A DNA stretch of 64,000 nucleotides. Origin: Bradyrhizobium sp. U87765 SZCCT0048. GTDB lineage: Bacteria > Pseudomonadota > Alphaproteobacteria > Rhizobiales > Xanthobacteraceae. Where the stretch lies: assembly GCF_018131225.1 (NCBI RefSeq), contig NZ_JAFCMM010000005.1, positions 1-64,000 of the forward strand. Direction: 5' to 3'. The translations under genes and the position numbers were made by a program. Numbering within the stretch: position 1 is the first letter of the stretch; each line of letters opens with the position of its first letter. The notes under the pieces were generated by a model, which searched no databases, was not told where the DNA came from, and was given only the letters and a program-made list of their open reading frames with translations. Below, one piece after another: positions 42,726 through 51,040 of this stretch.

Positions 42726-44135
42726 ATGGACATCAGCCAGGACCATGACGTTTGCGCGCTGTCGGCAACCGAGCTGACGCGGGCGTATCGACAGCGTGCG
42801 CTGTCGCCGGTGGACGTCGCGCGCGCCGTGCTCGATCGCATCGAGGAGACGCAACCGACTATCAATGCCTTCTGCTTCCACGACCGCAGCACCACGCTGG
42901 CGCTTGCGAAGGCGTCGGAGCGGCGGTGGGCGGCGGGCGAGCCCGCGGGTCTGCTCGACGGCGTGCCGGTGTCGATCAAGGACAACCTGCTGCTGCGCGG
43001 CTGGCCGACGCTGCAGGGGTCGCGGGTCATCGCGGCCGAGCAGTCCTGGGACGAGGACAGCCCCTGTGCGGCGCGCATCCGCGCGCACGGCGGCGTGTTC
43101 ATCGGCAAGACAAACCTGCCGGAGTTCTGCCACAAGCTGATCACCGACAATCCGCGCAGCGGCGTCACCCGCAATCCCTGGGACGTGCGCAAGTCGCCGG
43201 GCGGATCGAGCGGCGGTGCGGCGGCCGCGGTCGCCATGGGCATCGGCCCGCTGGCGATCGGATCCGACGGCGGTGCGTCGATCCGCGTGCCGGCGGCGTG
43301 GTCCGGCATCTTCGGCCTCAAACCGACCTTCGGACGCGTGCCGGCCTATCCCGCCGGCACCTATGCGCCGTTCAGCTACATCGGCCCGATGACCCGCACC
43401 GTCGCCGACGCGGCGCTGCTGCTGACGGTCATCAGCGAGGCCGATGCGCGCGACTGGGCGGCGCTGCCGGCAGACGGCCGCGACTATCGCATCGGGCTCG
43501 AGCGCGGCGTCGAGGGCATGCGCATCGCCTGGAGCCCGGCGCTTGGCTTCGCCGACGTCGCGCTTGATTCCGAGAGCGTCAGCATCGCGCGCCGTGCGGT
43601 GGCGATCCTCGCGGAGCACGGCGCGATCGTCGAGGAAGTCGATCCCCCGATCGCCAACCCGCAGGTCGAATATCGCAAGATCTGGAAGCTGCTGACCGCG
43701 CAGGCGCTGCGGCAGTTCACGCCGGAGCAGCAGGCACAGATGGATCCCGCGTTCCTGATGCTGGGGGCGGGCGCCGACCAGATCGCAGTGCGCGAACTGT
43801 ACGACGCCATGGAGCTGTGCGGCACGCTCGGCACGCAGATGGGCCTGTTCCATCAGCGCTACGATCTCCTGCTGTCGATGGCGACGCCGGGACCGGCGAT
43901 CGACGTCGTTACGCCGCTGATCGAAACCGTGAAGAACAGCGCGCTGACGCGGCCGTTCAACATGACGCGGCAGCCTGCGGCGAGCGTGCCGGTCGGCCTC
44001 ACCGCGGCAGGCCTGCCGGTCGGTCTGCAGATCGTCGGCGCCGTCAATGACGAGCCGCGCGTGCTGCAAGCGTCGGCCGTGATCGAGCGGGCGGTCGGGC
44101 GGCTCGTGCTCATGCCGTCGGCGGTTCGCAACTGA
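42726..44135 (+). CDS. Amidase-signature-family amidase (second of three)
   Basis: The 469-residue amidase has Lys in VSIKDNLLLRGW, cis-Ser in SPGGSSGGAAAAVAMG and the nucleophile in GSDGGASIRVPAAW, where one Gly of the usual GGGSIR is Ala. ATG 42726 was preferred to GTG 42714 because a GAGGG site precedes it. It starts 36 bp after ridA and is followed 43 bp later by a third amidase of the same family, which it resembles closely enough that the two look like duplicates. The product acid and substrate are unknown. Confidence 0.92.
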   Translation: MDISQDHDVCALSATELTRAYRQRALSPVDVARAVLDRIEETQPTINAFCFHDRSTTLALAKASERRWAAGEPAGLLDGVPVSIKDNLLLRGWPTLQGSRVIAAEQSWDEDSPCAARIRAHGGVFIGKTNLPEFCHKLITDNPRSGVTRNPWDVRKSPGGSSGGAAAAVAMGIGPLAIGSDGGASIRVPAAWSGIFGLKPTFGRVPAYPAGTYAPFSYIGPMTRTVADAALLLTVISEADARDWAALPADGRDYRIGLERGVEGMRIAWSPALGFADVALDSESVSIARRAVAILAEHGAIVEEVDPPIANPQVEYRKIWKLLTAQALRQFTPEQQAQMDPAFLMLGAGADQIAVRELYDAMELCGTLGTQMGLFHQRYDLLLSMATPGPAIDVVTPLIETVKNSALTRPFNMTRQPAASVPVGLTAAGLPVGLQIVGAVNDEPRVLQASAVIERAVGRLVLMPSAVRN

Positions 44136-44178
44136 AGCGGGCAGGGCCATGGATCATCATCTGTCGAGGAGTGCCACC

Positions 44179-45594
44179 ATGAACGAGCTCGCCGACCTGA
44201 CCGCGGCCGACCAACTGCGCGGCTTTGCGCGAGGGACGCTGTCGCCGGTCGATGTCGCCCGTGCGGCGATCGAGCGGATCCGCAGTTGCGATGGCGCCAT
44301 CAATGCGTTCTGTCATGTCGACGAAGGGCAGACGTTGCGCGAGGCGGCCGAGTCCGAGGCGCGCTGGTCCGGCGCGGCGCCAAAGGGCGCGCTCGACGGC
44401 GTCGTCGTCTCGGTGAAGGACAATCTGCCGGTACGGGGCATGCCGACGCGCTACGGCTCGCTTGTCACCGACGATACGGTTGCGAGCGACGACGCCGCCT
44501 GTGTCGCGCGGCTGCGGGACGCGGGGGCCATCGTGGTCGGCAAGACCACGACGCCGGAAATGGGCAACAAGATCGTCACGGATTCGCCGCTGACCGGCAT
44601 CACCCGCAATCCGTGGAATCCGAAGCTGACCCCCGGCGGCTCCAGCGGCGGTGCCGCGGCGGCCGTCGCCTCGGGCATGGGCGCGATCGCCGTCGGCACC
44701 GATGGAGGCGGCTCGATCCGCGTGCCGGCGGGCTGGAGCGGCGTGTTCGGGCTGAAGCCGACTTACGGCCGCGTGCCGGCCTTTCCCGCCGGCTGGTACG
44801 GCACGATGCATCACGTCGGCCCGCTGACCCGCACCGTCGAGGACGCGGCGCTGGCGCTGACGGTGATGGCCGGCGCCGATGCGCGGGCATGGTCGCAACT
44901 GCCGCCGCGCCGGGTCGACTATCGCGATGGCCTGGAGCGCGGCGTCAAGGGATTGCGGATCGCCTATAGCCGCAGGCTCGGTCTCTCCGACGTGACGGTC
45001 GATCCGGAAACGGCGGCGAGCGTCGAGGCCGCCGTGAAGCAGTTCTCCGAGCTCGGGGCCAGCGTCGAAGAGAGTGACCCGCCGCGCATCGCCGATGTCC
45101 TCAGGTGCCTTGGCGCCCATTGGGTGGTGGCGACCCTCGGCGGCGTCGCGCAACTGCCGGCGGATAAACATGCGCTGCTCGAGCCGCGGGTGCGCGAACT
45201 CGCCGAGGTCGGGCGCAAGCTGTCGAGCCTCGACTACATGAATGCGATCCATGACCGCATGGAGCTCGGCCGCGAGGTCAATGCCTGGTTCGAGCGCTAC
45301 GATCTCCTGGTGCTGCCGACCTTCCATGTCGGCGCGCCGGAAGCCGGCACCTTTCCGGATTCCATCCTCGGACCACCGCGCCTGACCGGGCCGTTCAATG
45401 TCACGCGCCACCCGGCGGCGAGCATTCCCTGCGGCCGGACGGTGGCCGGCATGCCGATCGGCCTGCAGGTCGTCGGCCGCCACGATCAGGATGCGCTGGT
45501 GCTGCGCGCCTGCCGTGCCTACGAGGCGATCCGGGGCGCGTTCCCGCAGCCTTCGCTGCGGCTGCAGCCGTCATCGGCGAAGGCGGCGGCCTGA
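44179..45594 (+). CDS. Amidase-signature-family amidase (third of three)
   Basis: The 471-residue amidase has the full consensus: Lys in VSVKDNLPVRGM, cis-Ser in TPGGSSGGAAAAVASG and nucleophile in GTDGGGSIRVPAGW. ATG 44179 has a clear AGGAG eight bases upstream; an ATG at 44149 in frame does not. Its order of motifs and spacing match the second amidase, whose reading continues in the same operon. The three amidases differ in the nucleophile motif and may have different specificities. It ends the island before convergent poxB. Confidence 0.93.
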   Translation: MNELADLTAADQLRGFARGTLSPVDVARAAIERIRSCDGAINAFCHVDEGQTLREAAESEARWSGAAPKGALDGVVVSVKDNLPVRGMPTRYGSLVTDDTVASDDAACVARLRDAGAIVVGKTTTPEMGNKIVTDSPLTGITRNPWNPKLTPGGSSGGAAAAVASGMGAIAVGTDGGGSIRVPAGWSGVFGLKPTYGRVPAFPAGWYGTMHHVGPLTRTVEDAALALTVMAGADARAWSQLPPRRVDYRDGLERGVKGLRIAYSRRLGLSDVTVDPETAASVEAAVKQFSELGASVEESDPPRIADVLRCLGAHWVVATLGGVAQLPADKHALLEPRVRELAEVGRKLSSLDYMNAIHDRMELGREVNAWFERYDLLVLPTFHVGAPEAGTFPDSILGPPRLTGPFNVTRHPAASIPCGRTVAGMPIGLQVVGRHDQDALVLRACRAYEAIRGAFPQPSLRLQPSSAKAAA

Positions 45595-45646
45595 CCTGTT
45601 GCGGTGACGGGCTGACGCCGCCGCACGGTTCGACCCGGCTGCGGCA

Positions 45647-47383
45647 TCAACCCCACAGGTTCGCGCGCGCGAGATCGACGAGGTCGTCGCCGCGGCCGTT
45701 GAACACGGCTTTCACCATGTAGAGGGTGAATCCCCTGGCCATGTCGGCGGTGATCGCCGGCGGGATCGGCAGCACGGTGCGGCTGACCACGGCGTCGATC
45801 AGCACCGGGCCGTTGTGGGCAAGTGCCGCGGCGACGCCGCGGTCGACGTCGGCGGGGTCTTCGAGGCGGATGCCGCGAATGCCGCAGGCTTCCGCCATCG
45901 CCGCGAAGTTCGGGTTCTTGAAGTCGGTGCCGAAGTCGAGGAAGCCGGTCGACTTCTGCTCGATCTCGATGAAGCCGAGTGCGCTGTTGTTGAACACCAC
46001 CACCTTCACCGGCAGGCCGAGTTGCGCGAGGCTGAGGAAATCGCCCATCAGCATGGTGAAGCCGCCATCGCCCGACAGCGAGATCACCTGACGGTCGGGA
46101 AACGCCTTCTGCGCGCCGATGGCGTGCGGCATCGCGTTGGCCATCGAGCCGTGCCAGAACGAGCCGATCAGCCGCCGCTTGCCGTTCATGGCGAGATAGC
46201 GCGCCGCCCACACCGTCGGCAGGCCGACGTCGCAGGTGAAGATCGCATCCGCCGAGGCCTGGTCGCTCAGCGCCTTGGCGACCTGCTGCGGATGGATCGG
46301 ACGGCGGCCGGCCTTCCCGAGCGCGAGATCGTCGAGGTCCTTGCGCGCCTTCTGGTAATGCTTCGTCGCGCGTTCGAGATGGCTGTGGTCGGTCTTGTCC
46401 CTGAGCAGCGGCAGCAGGCCGTCGAGCGTCGCCCTGACGTCGCCGACGAGGCCGAGGTCGACGGCGGCGCGGCGGCCGATCTGTTCGGGCCGCAGGTCGA
46501 CCTGGGCGATCCGCACCTTGGCCCCGCGCGGATAGAACTGGCGGTAGGGGAAATCGGTGCCGAGCATCAGCAGGATGTCGCAGTCGAGCATCGCATAGTA
46601 GCCCGACGAGAACCCGATCAGGCCGGTCATGCCGACGTCGAACGGGTTGTCCCACTCGACATGCTCCTTGCCACGGAAGGCGTGTACGATCGGTGCCTTG
46701 AGGCGATCGGCTAGCGATAGCAACTGGGCGTGCGCGCCTTCGCAGCCGGAGCCGCACAGCAAGGTGACGCGGCCCTCGCTGTTGAGCAGTGCGGCGAGAC
46801 GTTCGATGTCCGCCTGCGGCGGCGTCGCAATCGCGGGCCGCGGCAGCAGCGCGTCGGCTTTCGGCGGCGGCGCATCCTGCGCCGGCTGCAGCGCGATGTC
46901 GCCGGGGATGACCACCACCGAGACGCCGCGGTTGCCAACCGCCTGGCGGATGGCGATCTCCAGCGTGCGCGGCATCTGGTTCGGGCCGCTGATCACGCCG
47001 CAGTAGTGGCTGCACTCCTGGAACAGGGTTTCGGGGTGCGTCTCCTGAAAATAGTTGCTGCCGAGTTCGGCCGACGGAATCTGGGCGGCGATCGCCAGCA
47101 CAGGCACACGCGAGCGATGGCAGTCGAACAGGCCGTTGATGAGATGGAGATTGCCCGGGCCGCAACTGCCGGCACACACTGCGAGATCGCCGGTGAGATG
47201 CGCTTCGGCGCCGGCGGCGAACGCCGCGACCTCCTCATGGCGCATGTGGACCCACTCGATCTTGCCCTGGCGGCGGATGGCGTCGGTCAGGCCGTTGAGG
47301 CTGTCGCCGACGATGCCGTAGATGCGCTTGACGCCGGCGGCGGCCAGAATGTCGGCAAATTGATCGGCGACGGTCTTCGCCAT
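45647..47383 (-). CDS. poxB: Pyruvate dehydrogenase (quinone), pyruvate oxidase PoxB
   Basis: The 578-residue thiamine-diphosphate flavoenzyme decarboxylates pyruvate to acetate and CO2, passing electrons to ubiquinone. The N-terminal GVKRIYGIVGDSLNGLTDAI and RHEEVAAFAAGAEAHLTG (catalytic Glu near 50) match E. coli PoxB closely. The cofactor-binding region is SGDGGFTMLMGDFLSLAQLG near residue 435. The C-terminal part is long enough for the membrane-binding end. The gene is minus-strand, divergent from the host-attachment-family gene with a FixK2-like site in the 335-bp gap, so low-oxygen control is plausible. Confidence 0.94.
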   Translation of the reverse strand: MAKTVADQFADILAAAGVKRIYGIVGDSLNGLTDAIRRQGKIEWVHMRHEEVAAFAAGAEAHLTGDLAVCAGSCGPGNLHLINGLFDCHRSRVPVLAIAAQIPSAELGSNYFQETHPETLFQECSHYCGVISGPNQMPRTLEIAIRQAVGNRGVSVVVIPGDIALQPAQDAPPPKADALLPRPAIATPPQADIERLAALLNSEGRVTLLCGSGCEGAHAQLLSLADRLKAPIVHAFRGKEHVEWDNPFDVGMTGLIGFSSGYYAMLDCDILLMLGTDFPYRQFYPRGAKVRIAQVDLRPEQIGRRAAVDLGLVGDVRATLDGLLPLLRDKTDHSHLERATKHYQKARKDLDDLALGKAGRRPIHPQQVAKALSDQASADAIFTCDVGLPTVWAARYLAMNGKRRLIGSFWHGSMANAMPHAIGAQKAFPDRQVISLSGDGGFTMLMGDFLSLAQLGLPVKVVVFNNSALGFIEIEQKSTGFLDFGTDFKNPNFAAMAEACGIRGIRLEDPADVDRGVAAALAHNGPVLIDAVVSRTVLPIPPAITADMARGFTLYMVKAVFNGRGDDLVDLARANLWG

Positions 47384-47718
47384 GGTTCACTCCTTCGGTT
47401 CGGGAGGCCTGCGATCGAACTGGAACACCGGGGACGTCCCGGCATTGATCAGGGCGGCGCCGCGGGAAAGTGGTCGGATGCCCGGTGGCGCCGTCCGGGA
47501 GGAACGCACCCTAGCATCTCTCCCGGCGCGCAGACCGGTGCGCGGTCAACAATTGCGTGATCGATGTAGTCGCCCTCGGCCTGCCGCATGATCGCCGCCT
47601 TTCGATGTCGGTCTTGCGATGCCGGTCTTGTTTTGACCGACGTCAAGGGCGCGCGATGTCGGGCGCGCGAGGATGATGGCGAGCCGGTCGACGGCCCACC
47701 ACAATGTTCGGAGACATG
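47384..47718. other. Divergent intergenic region between poxB and the host-attachment-family gene
   Basis: No gene is supported in these 335 bases. They contain the two divergent promoters and the FixK2-like box at 47633-47646. The right end carries a ribosome site (GGAG at 47710-47713). Small frames lack coding character. Confidence 0.6.
47633..47646. promoter_or_regulatory. FixK2/FNR-type box TTGACCGACGTCAA
   Basis: TTGA-N6-TCAA with perfect 5-bp arms (TTGAC and GTCAA) matches the FixK2 consensus of Bradyrhizobium, TTG(A/C)-N6-(T/G)CAA. Its centre is about 79 bp from the ATG at 47719, so a start site about 40 bp downstream would leave a normal leader for a class II FixK2 promoter. It could also serve poxB in the other direction, though it lies 250 bp from that start. 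Confidence 0.72.
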
Positions 47719-48171
47719 ATGACCAGGTTGAAGATCCCCCATGACGCATTCGTTTTCGTCGGCGACGGTCACAAGGCGCTGTTCCTGCGCAACGATGGCG
47801 ACGAGCTCTACCTCAACCTCAAGGTAGAGCAGGTATTCGTCGACGACAATCCGCCGACCCACGATCAGGGAACCGATCGCCCGGGGCGCACGGTCCAGGG
47901 CGCCGATGCCAGCCGGCGCAGCGCGCTGGAGCCGACCGACTGGCATGCGCTGGAGCAGCATCACTTCGTGCGGCATGTCGCGGAGGCGATGACGCTGCTG
48001 GTGCGCGAGCGTCAGGTCAAGGCGCTGGTCGTGGTCGCGCCGCCACGCACACTGGCGGAGCTGCGTCAGGAGATGTCGGCGGAGGTCAAGTCGCGGGTGC
48101 GGGCCGAGATCAACAAGGACCTGACGCGCCATCCCGTCGACGATATCGAGGCGCATCTCCTCGCCGCGTGA
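47719..48171 (+). CDS. Host-attachment-family protein
   Basis: The 150-residue protein is of the family described as 'protein required for attachment to host cells', whose Bradyrhizobium and Agrobacterium members start with short KIPHDAxVxVxDGxKALFLRN-like strands. Here the start reads KIPHDAFVFVGDGHKALFLR. The middle reads HHFVRHVAEAMTLLVRERQVKALVVVAPPRTLAELRQEM, typical of a nuclease-inhibitor-like eRF1/ribonuclease fold. ATG 47719 has GGAG five bases upstream; an ATG at 47704 does not. In the same genera such genes are often induced at low oxygen. The actual function is not established. Confidence 0.9.
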   Translation: MTRLKIPHDAFVFVGDGHKALFLRNDGDELYLNLKVEQVFVDDNPPTHDQGTDRPGRTVQGADASRRSALEPTDWHALEQHHFVRHVAEAMTLLVRERQVKALVVVAPPRTLAELRQEMSAEVKSRVRAEINKDLTRHPVDDIEAHLLAA

Positions 48172-48223
48172 GGGAGCGAGGAGGATGCGACGTCATGGTC
48201 GCGTTATCCGTCACCTTGAGAGT

Positions 48224-48390
48224 CTGACTGAAAATGCAATCACCGACCTTAATCTTTGTCGTCGCCGGGCTTGTCCCGGCGCCCCCGATAAGGAAAGCAC
48301 TGCGTCCCTAAGCGGGGTGGCCGGGAGACCTTGGTCCCAGCGATCCGTTAAAGACGGATCGCGCTGCCCGGCCACGACAGAGAGAAACGG
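48224..48390. repeat. Dispersed hairpin repeat, copy 1
   Basis: About 165 bp here recur at 54690-54855 with scattered changes. Both copies start CTGAC(T/C)GAAAA and share TTTGTCGTCGCCGGGCTTG, TCCCGGCG, AAGCGGGGTGGCCGGGAG and a GACGGATCGC block. They close with GCCCGGCCACGAC, which is nearly the reverse complement of the left GTCGTCGCCGGGC, so the element has imperfect terminal inverted repeats and inner hairpins. It lies in a gene-free stretch and shows no coding frame. It looks like a non-autonomous mobile repeat or REP-type element. Confidence 0.88.
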
Positions 48391-48444
48391 CGAGCGCTGT
48401 GACACGCCATGGCATGCCCCCCATTTTCAGCCAGCCACAGAGGT

Positions 48445-48582
48445 GGTCCCGCGCAGCGGGACCCTCGAAGGGCGACAGCCCGAGCAGCAGCTTCCGGGCC
48501 GTTAATCCTTCGAGGCTCGCGTAGCTTGTCATCGAGCCGCGCTTCGCGTGGGACCCGTTGGCTCGCACTTCAGGATGACGGG
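48445..48582. repeat. Second hairpin-rich repeat-like element
   Basis: A perfect dyad GGTCCCGC-GCA-GCGGGACC (48445-48463) is followed by a block running from ATCCTTCGAG (48504) to CAGGATGACG (48580), whose ends are imperfect inverted repeats. The ATCCTTCGAGGCTCGC and CTCGCACTTCAGGATGACG ends look, from memory, like dispersed repeats of rhizobial genomes. It occurs once in this window, so repeat status rests on that recollection. Confidence 0.5.
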
Positions 48583-48608
48583 GCAGTGTGACCCCAAACA
48601 GGTCGTGC

Positions 48609-49454
48609 TTATTCTTCCGCCGCCACCGGGTTGCGCAGCAGGCCGACGCCGGAGATCTCGACCTCGACGGTGTCGCCGGGCTTCATGAACAACGGCGGGG
48701 TGCGCTTCATGCCGACGCCGCCGGGCGTCCCGGTGACGATGACGTCGCCGGGCAGCAGCGTCATCACCGTCGAGCAGTAGGCGATCAGGTCCGGCACATC
48801 GGTGATCATCATGTCGGTGGTGGTGCTCTGCACGGTCTGGCCGTTGAGGCGGGTTTCCAGCTTGAGCTTCGACGGATCGGAGATCTCGTCCGCGGTGACG
48901 AGCCAGGGCCCGAATGCGCCTGATCTGTCGAAGGTCTTGCCGGCGAGGAACTGGGTGGTGTGGCGCTGCCAGTCGCGCACGCTGCCCTCGTTGTAGCAGG
49001 CATAACCGGCGACATGGGCGAGGGCGTCCTTGCGGCGGATGTGGCGGCCGGCGCGGCCGATGACGAGCGCAAGCTCGCCCTCGTAGTCGAAATGCTCGGA
49101 GACGCGCGGACGGATCACCGGCTGCAGGTGACCGACCTGGCTGGTGGCGAAGCGCGCGAACAGCGCCGGCTTCTCGGTGACGGTGCGGCCGACCTCGGCG
49201 ACATGGTCGCGGTAGTTGAGGCCGACGCAGATGATCTTGGCGGGATCGGGGATGACCGGCGCATAAGTGATGGCATCGAGGGCGAAGTCCGCGGCCGCGC
49301 CCTGCAGCGCTGCGGCGGCCTCGGCGATGCCGCCGGTCTCCAGCAGTTCGCGCAGGGTGCGCGGCTTGAGCCGGCGGCCGAGATCGACGACGCCGCCGTC
49401 CTTGACGGCGCCATAGCTCGTGCGGCCTTCCGCGGTAAATGACAGCAGCTTCAT
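48609..49454 (-). CDS. Fumarylacetoacetate-hydrolase-family protein
   Basis: The 281-residue protein has the FAH C-terminal fold. It includes the substrate loop ICVGLNYRDHVAEVG near residue 77 and metal-binding Glu residues in HFDYEGELALVIGR. A family GTPGGVG loop follows near the end (VTGTPGGVGM). Such enzymes hydrolyse or hydrate 2-oxo acids, for example 2-oxopent-4-enoate or acylpyruvates, late in meta-cleavage pathways. It is the last gene of the minus-strand quinone reductase-hydroxylase-hydrolase operon, opposite the extradiol dioxygenase. The aromatic setting supports a meta-cleavage role. Confidence 0.92.
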   Translation of the reverse strand: MKLLSFTAEGRTSYGAVKDGGVVDLGRRLKPRTLRELLETGGIAEAAAALQGAAADFALDAITYAPVIPDPAKIICVGLNYRDHVAEVGRTVTEKPALFARFATSQVGHLQPVIRPRVSEHFDYEGELALVIGRAGRHIRRKDALAHVAGYACYNEGSVRDWQRHTTQFLAGKTFDRSGAFGPWLVTADEISDPSKLKLETRLNGQTVQSTTTDMMITDVPDLIAYCSTVMTLLPGDVIVTGTPGGVGMKRTPPLFMKPGDTVEVEISGVGLLRNPVAAEE

Positions 49455-49497
49455 GATCAGTCCTCGTGTTGGATGTTGCGTCGATCGGGTATGAAAG

Positions 49498-51036
49498 TCA
49501 GGCCGCGGTCGGCACCTGCGTGGCGCCATCGAGCGCAGTGAGCAGCGCGGCGAGGTCTTGAAGTTCGGTGTCGTGTCCGCGCCGCACAGCGCCGAGGACG
49601 TAGCGGTCGGGCCGCATCAGCACCGCGCGCAGGCCGTGCCCGCCGAGCCAGTCGTCGAGGCCGGTCGCGTCCGCGCCGCCGAGCAGCGTGACGCCGGCGG
49701 CGGCGAGCGCCGCGTGGTCGGCTGCGGCGATGTCGCGGGCGAGGGTCGTGTCCGCGAGCAGGGCAAAACCATAGCCGACGGCATCGTCGCCGCGCCGGCC
49801 GCCGCGCAGCGTGAACTGCGGCGCGACGGTGCCGGTGAGGGTTGCCGCGCCCGCGGCGAGGCCGGGTCCAAGCAGTGGCTTTTTCACCTCCAGCTTCGCC
49901 GGCGCATCCTTGTGGGCGATACCGGCGGCGAGGCCTTGCTCCGTCGCCTTGGTGTTGATCAGGCCGCCGAGGCGGATGGCGAGTTCGATGAATTCGCGGA
50001 CATGGGGCGCGCGCTCGCTCTGGTAGGTGTCGAGCAGGCTGTCGCGGCTGCGGCCGCTGATCACTGCCGCGAGCTTCCACGCCAGATTGGCGGCATCGCG
50101 AATGCCGGCGCACATGCCCTGGCCGAGGAACGGCGGCGTCTGGTGCGCCGAGTCGCCGGCGAGCAGCAGGCGGCCGTTGCGCCAGCGTTCGGCGATGGTG
50201 GAATGGAAGGTGTAGACCGCGGCGCGTTCGATGTCGGCATCGTCCGGCGTGATCCACGGCGCCAGCAGCTCCCAGGTGCGCGCCGGCTGGCTCACGGCGA
50301 AGGCGTCCTCATGCGGCAGCACGGTGATCTCCCAGCGCCGGCGGGTGCCGGTGCCGCGGATGTAGGTCGCGGGCCGCTGCGGGTTGCAATGCTGGATGCT
50401 GTAGTCGCCGAGGTCGCTGCGGTCGCGTTTCAGCAGCACATCCACCACCAGCCAGCGCTCATGGAAGCCGAGGTCGTCCATGGCAGAGCCGATGAAGCGC
50501 CGCACCAGCGAGCGCGCGCCGTCGCAGCCGACGACGTAGGCGGCGCGCAGTTCCTCCAGCTTGCCGGTGGCGAGGTCCTCGTAGCGCACGCGCACACCGT
50601 CGTGGTCCTGGTCGATGGCGTAGACGTCGCAGCGGTGGCGCACATCGACCGTGGGCCAGCGCGCCAGCCCGGCATTGAGCACGGCTTCCAGATCGGGCTG
50701 GTGAAAGCGGTAGCTGAGATGCCAGCCCATCGGCGTCAGCGCGGCGGAGCGCGACCAGTCGAGCACCATGCGGCCCTCGGCATCGACGAAGCGCATGCCG
50801 GGGCTGAGCGTGACATGGGGCAGGATCGGCTCGCTGAGGCCGATGGTCTGGAACACGCGCATCGCCTCGTCGTCGAAGTGGACGGCGCGCGGCAGGTGAT
50901 AGGCTCTGGCCTCGCGCTCCAGCACGGTGGTGCGCAGGCCGCACAGGCCGAGCAGGTTGGCGAGCGTCGCGCCGACCGGACCGCATCCGATCACGGCGAC
51001 GTCGCAGGTCGAGGCAGGGGCGATGGTCTGGGTCAT
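49498..51036 (-). CDS. FAD-dependent aromatic hydroxylase (MhpA-like)
   Basis: The 512-residue flavoprotein hydroxylase has FAD motif VAVIGCGPVGATLANLLG near residue 15, the conserved DG of VVGCDGARSLVRR near 165, and the GDSAHQTPPFLGQGMCAGIRDA motif near 290. This order and RAVHFDDEAMRVFQ identify the 3-(3-hydroxyphenyl)propionate hydroxylase/MhpA group of class A monooxygenases. It would hydroxylate a phenolic ring with NAD(P)H and O2, preparing the catechol for extradiol cleavage. It lies four bases downstream of a quinone reductase gene and upstream of the FAH-family hydrolase. The exact phenol is unknown. Confidence 0.93.
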   Translation of the reverse strand: MTQTIAPASTCDVAVIGCGPVGATLANLLGLCGLRTTVLEREARAYHLPRAVHFDDEAMRVFQTIGLSEPILPHVTLSPGMRFVDAEGRMVLDWSRSAALTPMGWHLSYRFHQPDLEAVLNAGLARWPTVDVRHRCDVYAIDQDHDGVRVRYEDLATGKLEELRAAYVVGCDGARSLVRRFIGSAMDDLGFHERWLVVDVLLKRDRSDLGDYSIQHCNPQRPATYIRGTGTRRRWEITVLPHEDAFAVSQPARTWELLAPWITPDDADIERAAVYTFHSTIAERWRNGRLLLAGDSAHQTPPFLGQGMCAGIRDAANLAWKLAAVISGRSRDSLLDTYQSERAPHVREFIELAIRLGGLINTKATEQGLAAGIAHKDAPAKLEVKKPLLGPGLAAGAATLTGTVAPQFTLRGGRRGDDAVGYGFALLADTTLARDIAAADHAALAAAGVTLLGGADATGLDDWLGGHGLRAVLMRPDRYVLGAVRRGHDTELQDLAALLTALDGATQVPTAA

Positions 51037-51040
51037 GCGG

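Noticed and set aside
42255..44150. A 631-codon minus-strand frame opposite ridA and the second amidase
   Set aside because: It spans two recognised genes and their gap with Arg/His-rich low-complexity product.
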